A DNA stretch of 13,271 nucleotides from an uncultured Gammaproteobacteria bacterium. Its GTDB lineage: Bacteria > Pseudomonadota > Gammaproteobacteria > Coxiellales > Coxiellaceae. Under the pieces are notes generated by a model, which was not told the origin of the DNA, made no database searches, and saw only the letters and a program-made list of their open reading frames with translations. The stretch is taken from the NCBI GenBank assembly GCA_903870185.1, contig CAIQCE010000202.1:1-13271 (forward strand), given 5' to 3'. Shown in pieces: positions 1 to 5,488 of this stretch. The stretch's first letter is position 1, and every line of letters starts with the position of its first letter. Position numbers and translations under genes: made by a program.

Positions 1-1
1 C

Positions 2-562
2 GACGGGCTTGCCATTGGCGTAGCGGACCGTAACCTGGCTCTTCGAATCGGGACCCAGAATTTTTTGGAACAATTACAGACCAATGTCCAATGGCAGCTC
101 GATGCCAAGCAGATTCAAGGGATTTTGAAACAATTGGTGCCTTTGGCGACAGGAATCAGTGTGTCTTTGACCTTGCTGATTGCTTTTATACAGCTGATCT
201 TGGCTCGATGGTGGCAGTCAGCGGTGTTTAAAGTAAAGAGTCTATCCCTGGAATTAAGATCAATTCGTTTGAGTCGTTTAGGGGCTGGGGTCTTATTAAT
301 AGCTGTGGTAACATGGGCGCTATCTCGTTCTATTTGGATTTACGGCGGCCTGCCCGTTTTAGCGATGCCGTTTATGGTTGCTGGGTTAAGCTTGCTGCAT
401 GCAGGGGTGCAATGGCGCAAGCCGATGGGTTTGGTGTTGGGAGTATTTTAGTTAGGGTTGGTGTTTGTGCCGCAAGTTGTGGCGTTGATTTTGGCATCTC
501 TAGGGTTCATCGATGCGGGTTTTAATATCCGTCAATATTTTAAGAAGAGGGTTAAAGCATGA
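2..562 (+). pseudogene. DUF2232/YybS-like membrane protein, C-terminal part, interrupted by in-frame TAG
   Basis: The frame is open from the left edge (position 2), so the gene is 5'-truncated by the window. It reads to a TAG at 449-451, then continues in the same frame without another stop to a TGA at 560-562 that overlaps the rplI ATG (ATGA). Hydrophobic segments lie around 140-220, 280-330 and 350-410, and a further one follows the TAG (about 452-510). The tail after it is basic and ends QYFKKRVKA. A polytopic membrane protein sits between rpsR and rplI in many gammaproteobacteria (DUF2232 family), and its usual last helix plus basic tail is what the post-TAG segment looks like. The gene is therefore a nonsense-disrupted copy, a read-through gene, or carries a one-base sequencing error. 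If translation stops at 451, the last transmembrane helix is lost. The family call rests on position and topology, since only the C-terminal part is visible. Confidence 0.65.
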
Positions 563-1011
563 GAGTAATTTTGTTAGAAAAAGTGGCCAATTTAGGCAAA
601 GTGGGCGACCAAGTTAAAGTGAAGCCTGGTTACGGCCGTAATTTTTTGATTCCTGGTGGCAAAGCGGTTCCAGCGACTGTTTCCAATATTGCGACTTTTG
701 AAGTTCGCCGAGCTGAATTAGAAAAAGCAGCTGAAGAAACTTTAAAAGCGGCTCAAAAACGTGAAGCAGCTATTTGTGCGCTTAAGATCGTAATTGAATC
801 TAAAGCGGGTGATGAAGGGAAATTATTTGGTTCTGTTTCTCCTCGAGATGTGGCTATTGCAATCACTAAAGCAGGGGTTGATGTCGCTAAGAGTGAAGTC
901 AATCTTCCTGATGGACCTATTCGAACTATCGGTGCACATGAAGTGACTGTCAATTTGCACAGTGATGTTCATGCAAAAGTAACGGTGGAAATTGTTCCCC
1001 TTAAGGCATAA
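559..1011 (+). CDS. rplI: 50S ribosomal protein bL9
   Basis: This encodes large-subunit ribosomal protein bL9, which binds 23S rRNA near the L1 stalk. At 150 residues it matches the usual length (about 149). The N-terminal rRNA-binding domain carries the family signature at residues 13-36, with the glycines and the GYGRNFL core intact. A charged connecting helix follows at about residues 42-75 (EVRRAELEKAAEETLKAAQKR), and then the C-terminal domain with GKLFGSVSPRDVA. The start is the ATG at 559, preceded by GAAGAGGG with a 7-nt spacer. It overlaps the upstream membrane gene's final TGA as ATGA, which indicates translational coupling. dnaB begins two bases after its TAA. Nothing about the protein is odd. 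The identification is certain. Confidence 0.98.
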   Translation: MRVILLEKVANLGKVGDQVKVKPGYGRNFLIPGGKAVPATVSNIATFEVRRAELEKAAEETLKAAQKREAAICALKIVIESKAGDEGKLFGSVSPRDVAIAITKAGVDVAKSEVNLPDGPIRTIGAHEVTVNLHSDVHAKVTVEIVPLKA

Positions 1012-1013
1012 TT

Positions 1014-2405
1014 TTGACTAGAAAACCGTCAACCGCGTCCCGATCCTTAAAGGTTCCTCCTTATTCTCAAGAGGCGGAGCAATCGGTTTTGGGCGCGTTG
1101 ATGTTAGATCATCGAGCCTGGGATCGGATTGCCGATCTGATTACAGCCAATGATTTTTACCGCAATGAACACCGCTTAATTTTCCAAGCCTTGCATGAAC
1201 TTTCTAAGCGCTCTCAACCTTTTGATATGCTCACCGTGGCAGAAGCTCTCAAAGAGTTTTCGCAACTTGAGGCCTCAGGTGGAGAAAGTTATCTATTTGA
1301 ATTAGCCAATACCACACCGACAGCGGCTAACGTTGTCGCCTACGCGGAAATCGTTCGTGAACGTTCTGTATTAAGGCAATTGATTGAGATCGGAACCGAT
1401 ATCGCCGAAAGTGCTTTTAATCCCGATGGTAGGGCGACCAAAGAACTGTTGGATCAGGCTGAGCGTCAAGTTTTCAAAGTATCAGAGCAGAGATCTCGTG
1501 GCGCAGGTCCTGTGCCGATCAGTGAGCTCTTAGCTAAAACAGCTGATCGAATTGATACGCTTTACCATGCACCTGAGGGGCTTACAGGGTTGCCGACAGG
1601 GTTTGTGGATTTTGATCAAATGACTTCGGGCTTGCAGGATGGAGATTTGATTATTGTCGCCGGCCGACCTTCTATGGGAAAAACCACCTTTGCGATGAAC
1701 ATCGCTGAAAATGCTGCGATGCATAGTATGAAAGAAGGCGGAAAACCCGTATTGATTTTCAGTATGGAAATGCCAGCTGAATCATTGGTGATGAGAATGC
1801 TCTCTTCCTTGGGGCGAGTGGATCAACATCGGGTTCGAACTGGTAAGCTTAATGACAATGAATGGCCCCGAATTACTTCAGCGATCAGTATGTTGTCCGA
1901 AGTGAAAATGTATATCGATGATACTCCTGCATTGACTCCGACTGAGCTCCGCTCTCGTGCACGTCGAGTCGCTCGGGAACACGATGGCTTAGGGCTCATT
2001 GTGATCGATTATTTACAGCTGATGCAGGTCTTTGGTTCCAAGGAAAATCGAACGGCTGAGATTTCAGAAATTTCGCGTTCTTTAAAAAGTTTAGCGAAGG
2101 AGTTACATGTTCCCGTGATTGCACTTTCACAGCTCAATCGAAGCTTGGAACAACGACAAAATCGAAGACCCGTGATGTCTGATCTTCGTGAGTCTGGTGC
2201 GATCGAGCAAGATGCCGATGTGATTGCCTTTATTTATAGGGATGAAGTTTATAATGAAGATTCGGCCGATAAAGGTATTGCGGAAATTATTATCGGTAAG
2301 CAACGTAATGGACCTATTGGGAAAGTGAATTTAACGTTTGCAGGTCAATTTACTCGATTCGACAATTTCACTTCAGCGGTTACTCGTCCACCCTTTTCGG
2401 ATTAA
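1014..2405 (+). CDS. dnaB: Replicative DNA helicase DnaB
   Basis: DnaB is the hexameric 5'-3' replicative helicase that is loaded at oriC, unwinds the fork and recruits primase. The protein is 463 residues, normal for the family. The N-terminal helical domain starts at PPYSQEAEQSVLGALML (about 15-31). The RecA-like motor carries Walker A GRPSMGKTT at 217-225, Walker B LIVIDYLQL at 328-336, the DLRESGAIEQDADV motif at 390-403 and the arginine-finger region KQRNGP at 429-434. There is no intein. The start is a TTG at 1014 with AAGG at 1003-1006. No ATG or GTG occurs before the conserved N-terminal domain, so TTG is the only credible start and may keep expression low relative to rplI. The gene starts two bases after rplI and ends five bases before alr. 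Confidence 0.98.
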   Translation: MTRKPSTASRSLKVPPYSQEAEQSVLGALMLDHRAWDRIADLITANDFYRNEHRLIFQALHELSKRSQPFDMLTVAEALKEFSQLEASGGESYLFELANTTPTAANVVAYAEIVRERSVLRQLIEIGTDIAESAFNPDGRATKELLDQAERQVFKVSEQRSRGAGPVPISELLAKTADRIDTLYHAPEGLTGLPTGFVDFDQMTSGLQDGDLIIVAGRPSMGKTTFAMNIAENAAMHSMKEGGKPVLIFSMEMPAESLVMRMLSSLGRVDQHRVRTGKLNDNEWPRITSAISMLSEVKMYIDDTPALTPTELRSRARRVAREHDGLGLIVIDYLQLMQVFGSKENRTAEISEISRSLKSLAKELHVPVIALSQLNRSLEQRQNRRPVMSDLRESGAIEQDADVIAFIYRDEVYNEDSADKGIAEIIIGKQRNGPIGKVNLTFAGQFTRFDNFTSAVTRPPFSD

Positions 2406-2409
2406 TTAA

Positions 2410-3555
2410 ATGATGAGCCGAGGGACTATAGCTAAAATTAACCTCGATGCTTTGCGACATAATTTTTCGATCATCCATTCCAAATTACCCTTACATCCTG
2501 TGATCGCAATGATTAAAGCGAATGCTTATGGTCACGGATCTTTGGAAGTAGCAGAGGCTTTACCCAATGCGAATGCTTTTGGAGTGGCGACCTTAAATGA
2601 AGCTTTGGCACTTCGAGCGGCAGGTATACAGCAAGATATCGTTTTGATGGCGGGCTTTCAGAATGAAATAGAACTTCGAATTTGCCATGACCAAAATTTG
2701 ACCAGCGTTATTCATTCTTTCCATCAATTAGAGCTTTTAGAGACTGTGATTGATCACGGATTATTGAAAATCTGGCTGAAGATTGATACAGGGATGCATC
2801 GCTTGGGGTTTTTTCCTGAAGAAATATCAGAAGTTTACCAGCGTCTAGTTGAGAGTTCAGCGGTTATGATACCTATTGGGTTGATGACTCATCTTGCCAC
2901 AGCGGATTGGCTGCATAGTGCAATGACTCAGCAACAGCTTGAAATTTTTGGTGAAGTAGTTTCACGATATGAGGGCCCTAAAAGTGTCGCAAATTCAGCG
3001 ATCATTATGGGCGAGCCTAATTTAGTTCGTCCACGTGAGTGGTTAAGGCCGGGCATTATGCTCTATGGAGTTTCTCCCTTTGCGGGGACCACGGGGCGAG
3101 AGTATGGATTGCGTCCAGTGATGAGTTTGGAAGCTCGAATTATGTTAATTAAAAACTTACATTGTGGTGACAAAATAGGGTATGGTGGAACGTGGCAATG
3201 TCCTGAGGATATGTCCATTGGTGTCGTCAGTATTGGTTATGGAGACGGCTATCCTCGAAGTGTGAAAAATGGTACTCCGGTGCTAGTTAACGGAGTTCGT
3301 TGTGCTGTGGTGGGTAGGGTATCGATGGATATGATTACAATTGATCTTCGATCTTGTCCTGAAGCGGCGGCAGGTGATACGGTGGTTCTTTGGGGAGAAG
3401 ATTTACCCATTGAAGAAATTGCGGTTAATGCAGATGGTTTTTCTTATGAGATTTTATCGGGCATCACTCCTAGAGTGGAGCGCCAATATGTCAGTGATCA
3501 AGCAGAGTCTTACTCGGATGTATTTTTAATAAAAGAAGGAACTTACGATGAATAA
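2410..3555 (+). CDS. alr: Alanine racemase (PLP-dependent)
   Basis: Alr interconverts L- and D-alanine in the cytoplasm and supplies D-Ala for peptidoglycan. The TIM-barrel domain begins at once. The PLP-binding lysine is K36 in AMIKANAYGHG, and the catalytic tyrosine of the C-terminal beta domain is Y277 in IGYGDGYPR. KIDTGMHRLGF (124-134), WLRPGIMLYG (211-220) and GRVSMDM (302-308) are also typical. At 381 residues it is a little longer than E. coli Alr (359), the excess lying mostly at the C-terminus after the PRVER motif. Two ATGs in tandem (2410 and 2413) could each start the gene, and no strong Shine-Dalgarno sequence is visible, so coupling to dnaB termination is likely. The last eight bases overlap the next gene. 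alr after dnaB is a known gene order in Coxiella-like and other proteobacteria. Confidence 0.97.
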   Translation: MMSRGTIAKINLDALRHNFSIIHSKLPLHPVIAMIKANAYGHGSLEVAEALPNANAFGVATLNEALALRAAGIQQDIVLMAGFQNEIELRICHDQNLTSVIHSFHQLELLETVIDHGLLKIWLKIDTGMHRLGFFPEEISEVYQRLVESSAVMIPIGLMTHLATADWLHSAMTQQQLEIFGEVVSRYEGPKSVANSAIIMGEPNLVRPREWLRPGIMLYGVSPFAGTTGREYGLRPVMSLEARIMLIKNLHCGDKIGYGGTWQCPEDMSIGVVSIGYGDGYPRSVKNGTPVLVNGVRCAVVGRVSMDMITIDLRSCPEAAAGDTVVLWGEDLPIEEIAVNADGFSYEILSGITPRVERQYVSDQAESYSDVFLIKEGTYDE

Positions 3556-4807
3556 AAAAATCAGCACTCCTAGTTTTTATGGAATTTTTGTTTGTGCTTT
3601 AGGCGCACTCTTTTACTGTTATGAATATCTGCTTCGGATCGAACCCAGTGTCATGGTTCCCGAGTTGATGCACAGTTTTCAAATCAATGCTCAAGGATTT
3701 GGTTGGTTAATCGCCATGTATTATTACGCCTATACACCGATGCAAGCAGTGGTGGGAATTAGTACTGATTATCTCGGCCCTCGAAAAGTTTTAGTGACGG
3801 CTCTCGCGCTCTGTGCGGGAGGGTGTTTCTTATTCGGCCTGGGTGGTAACGTAGTTCTTGCAGGCACTGGCCGATTCATGATGGGGATGGGAAGTGCGTT
3901 TGCATTTGTCTGTGCATTGAAGTTGGCAGCAGTATGGTTGGCTGAAGAATATTTTGCAATTTTTGTCGGATTAACGACAGCGCTTGGAATGTCAGGGGCG
4001 ATGGCCGGTGACGTAGTCATGAGCAAGGTCGTGCAGGATTTTGGTTGGGAACATGTTTTAATTTATAGTGCCATCATTGGTGTCGCCTTGATACCTGTTT
4101 TTTGGTTTGGTATCAGAGATAACAACAAAGATGCGAAGTCTAATCTGGAACGTCCTCATACGATTAAAAATTTATTAAATGGATTGTGGACGATGATCGG
4201 CAATCGGCAAATTTGGTTTTGCGGTATCATCGGTTGCATGTTGTTTCTTTCCCTTTCAGCTTTCGCTGAAATTTGGGGAATTCCCTTCATGAATTGTTTT
4301 GAAAATATTACTCCCGTTATGGCAGCAAAATTGAATTCCATGGTTTTCTTAGGTTGGTTAATTGGTTCTCCGATTGCAGGTTGGGTTTCCAACAAATTGC
4401 GTTCTCGTCGAATCCCATTAATCGTAGGAAGCTTATTAGCGGCTTTAATGATTTCCATCGTGTTGTATGTGAAAATTGAGGGCTTTTGGAATTTAGCGAT
4501 TTTATTATTTTTGTTCGGCGTATTTTGTAGTGCCGAAAATTTATGTTTCGCTATTGTGAGAGAGAACACACCTTTGCATTTGGCAGCGACTGCAATTGGA
4601 TTTACCAATATGTTGATCATGTTGGGCGGAATGATTACTCAACCTTTAGTCGGAATTATTTTAGACATAAGTTGGAAGGGGGCGATGAATCATGGAATTC
4701 GCTCTTACGATAGCTTTGACTATCATCTTGCCTTATCGCTTATTCCAATGGGAATGGTGGTTGCCGCTATTTTAGGTTTATTTTTAAAAGAATCTTACCA
4801 TAAATGA
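3548..4807 (+). CDS. Major facilitator superfamily transporter
   Basis: This encodes a 419-residue inner-membrane protein with about 12 hydrophobic segments in the usual 6+6 arrangement. The MFS loop-2/3 signature is present as GISTDYLGPRK (residues 70-80), with Asp74, Gly77, Arg79 and Lys80 in place. The N-terminal segment FYCYEYLLRIEPSVM (22-36) is of the type seen in MFS carriers of Legionella, Coxiella and relatives, some of which (the Pht group) import amino acids or nucleosides from the host vacuole. Assignment to that group is an inference. The ATG at 3548 has a good AGAAGGA site seven bases upstream, inside alr, and overlaps the alr end by eight bases. The TGA overlaps the next start as ATGA. 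Coupling to alr makes an amino acid substrate plausible, but the sequence does not show the substrate. Confidence 0.88.
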   Translation: MNKKISTPSFYGIFVCALGALFYCYEYLLRIEPSVMVPELMHSFQINAQGFGWLIAMYYYAYTPMQAVVGISTDYLGPRKVLVTALALCAGGCFLFGLGGNVVLAGTGRFMMGMGSAFAFVCALKLAAVWLAEEYFAIFVGLTTALGMSGAMAGDVVMSKVVQDFGWEHVLIYSAIIGVALIPVFWFGIRDNNKDAKSNLERPHTIKNLLNGLWTMIGNRQIWFCGIIGCMLFLSLSAFAEIWGIPFMNCFENITPVMAAKLNSMVFLGWLIGSPIAGWVSNKLRSRRIPLIVGSLLAALMISIVLYVKIEGFWNLAILLFLFGVFCSAENLCFAIVRENTPLHLAATAIGFTNMLIMLGGMITQPLVGIILDISWKGAMNHGIRSYDSFDYHLALSLIPMGMVVAAILGLFLKESYHK

Positions 4808-5058
4808 ATGAGATCGATTTAGAGTCCAAAGATCTGGGACGAATTCGCTGGAAATGCCGGCGAGGGATGTTGGAATTGGATTTATTGTTATTAAGATTTT
4901 TTGATCATCAGTTTGTGAATTTAAGCACAGAAGAACAAGCTGATTTTGAAGCTCTTTTGGAAACCCCAGACCCGGTATTGCAAGAATACCTCTGGGGGCT
5001 TTCATTGCCGTCTTCACCTGCCTTCCAGAATATCGTTCATAAAATTCGGGAGCGGTAG
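4804..5058 (+). CDS. sdhE: FAD assembly factor SdhE (succinate dehydrogenase flavinylation)
   Basis: SdhE is a small cytoplasmic factor that promotes covalent attachment of FAD to the flavoprotein subunits of succinate dehydrogenase and fumarate reductase. The protein is 84 residues, the family size. The diagnostic RGxxE motif is seen as RRGMLELD (residues 19-26, G21 and E24), preceded by the usual IRWKCRRG run. The acidic helix around LSTEEQADFEALLE and the conserved tail PDPVLQEYLWG also fit. The start overlaps the MFS stop as ATGA, so translation is probably coupled and the gene closes the operon. The stop is TAG (5056-5058), showing that amber is used as an ordinary stop in this genome. 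No sdh genes are in the window. Confidence 0.93.
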   Translation: MNEIDLESKDLGRIRWKCRRGMLELDLLLLRFFDHQFVNLSTEEQADFEALLETPDPVLQEYLWGLSLPSSPAFQNIVHKIRER

Positions 5059-5102
5059 GGGTTGCATAACTCGATGCTATATTCAACGTAGGTCGGCGCT
5101 AA

Positions 5103-5151
5103 GCCCTGCATTGGTATTTGGCTAAAACACCTAATGAACTTCACGCAGGGC
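5103..5151. repeat. Imperfect palindrome with 7-bp GC-rich arms
   Basis: GCCCTGC at 5103-5109 is the exact reverse complement of GCAGGGC at 5145-5151, separated by 35 bases. It sits 44 bases after the sdhE stop, so the transcript could fold it into a hairpin at the operon end. The flanks (GTAGGTCGG at 5088-5096, CGAGCCCAAC at 5151-5160) resemble common bacterial intergenic palindromes. There is no T-run straight after, so it is not a classical terminator. ACGTAGG (5086-5092) is repeated inverted as CCTACGT (5235-5241), and these could mark the edges of one composite element. Confidence 0.5.
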
Positions 5152-5197
5152 GAGCCCAACAAGCCAGTTCTTTTTTATTTTAAACTTTCTAAAAAGA

Positions 5198-5245
5198 ATA
5201 TGTTGAATGGTGGGCACGCTAACGCTTTGCCCACCCTACGTATTA
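5198..5245 (+). repeat. Dispersed 48-bp palindromic (REP-like) repeat, copy 1
   Basis: GGTGGGCA (5209-5216) and TGCCCACC (5228-5235) form an 8-bp perfect stem with an 11-base loop, followed by CTAC. The whole 48-base unit matches the reverse complement of 12833-12880 at 43 of 48 positions by eye. The core GGTGGGCA...TGCCCACCCTAC is of the kind found as REP-like intergenic repeats in many proteobacteria. Confidence 0.8.
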
Positions 5246-5275
5246 TATACATTAGGCCGCGCATGCGATGCATGC

Positions 5276-5386
5276 TTGGCACCAACCTACACCCCTCGTC
5301 GTCCCTGCGTAGGCAGTATTTTGGTGCCAGGCTCCGCCAGCACAATCTCTAACTAATTGATTAAATAAATTAAGGTGCCTGGCTCC
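5276..5386. repeat. GGTGCC-type short repeat cluster
   Basis: TTGGCACCAA (5276-5285) is inverted relative to TTGGTGCCA (5321-5329), giving a 9-bp stem. The 13-base GGTGCCAGGCTCC (5323-5335) recurs as GGTGCCTGGCTCC (5374-5386) with one mismatch, in direct orientation. Such GGTGCC/GGCACC units are typical of REP-type intergenic repeats. No transposase is nearby. Confidence 0.65.
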
Positions 5387-5424
5387 AAAATTCAAATTCA
5401 AATTTTTTCAATTATTACATCCTT

Positions 5425-5441
5425 CTTAATAAAACCTTAAT
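5425..5441 (+). promoter_or_regulatory. PmrA-type response regulator box CTTAAT-N5-CTTAAT
   Basis: The sequence CTTAATAAAACCTTAAT is two perfect CTTAAT half-sites in direct orientation, 11 bp apart start to start. This is the form of the PmrA operator (YTTAAK-N5-YTTAAK) known from enterobacteria, and it resembles the one that controls Dot/Icm components and effectors in Legionella and Coxiella. It lies 47 bases before the ATG of the 776-residue protein, on the same strand. A clear -10 hexamer at canonical spacing cannot be picked with confidence; the candidates around 5463-5474 are weak. Confidence 0.72.
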
Positions 5442-5488
5442 AACCATTGGTTACTCTTGATTCACTATTTATCTTAGGAGATCTAATC

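Larger units (their letters stand above)
5059..5488. other. Repeat-rich non-coding spacer between sdhE and the accessory gene pair
   Basis: This 430-base gap contains no credible gene. It holds a 7-bp stem (5103-5109/5145-5151), a 48-bp palindromic repeat with a second copy near 12.85 kb, a cluster of GGTGCC-type repeats (5276-5386), an AT-rich stretch, a PmrA-like box and the ribosome-binding site of the next gene. A 72-codon open frame at 5134-5352 runs straight through the repeats and is not a believable protein. Confidence 0.8.

Noticed and set aside
5134..5352. 72-codon open frame in the sdhE-downstream spacer
   Set aside because: It runs through the palindromic repeat and the GGTGCC cluster, lacks a ribosome-binding site and has a repeat-derived composition.
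5059..5400. CRISPR array
   Set aside because: The repeats are few, palindromic and unevenly spaced, with no regular repeat-spacer pattern and no cas genes.
5447..5488. Upstream TTG start adding 14 residues to the Ala-rich protein
   Set aside because: It lies nearly on the PmrA box and has no Shine-Dalgarno sequence, while the ATG at 5489 has AGGAG at ideal spacing.
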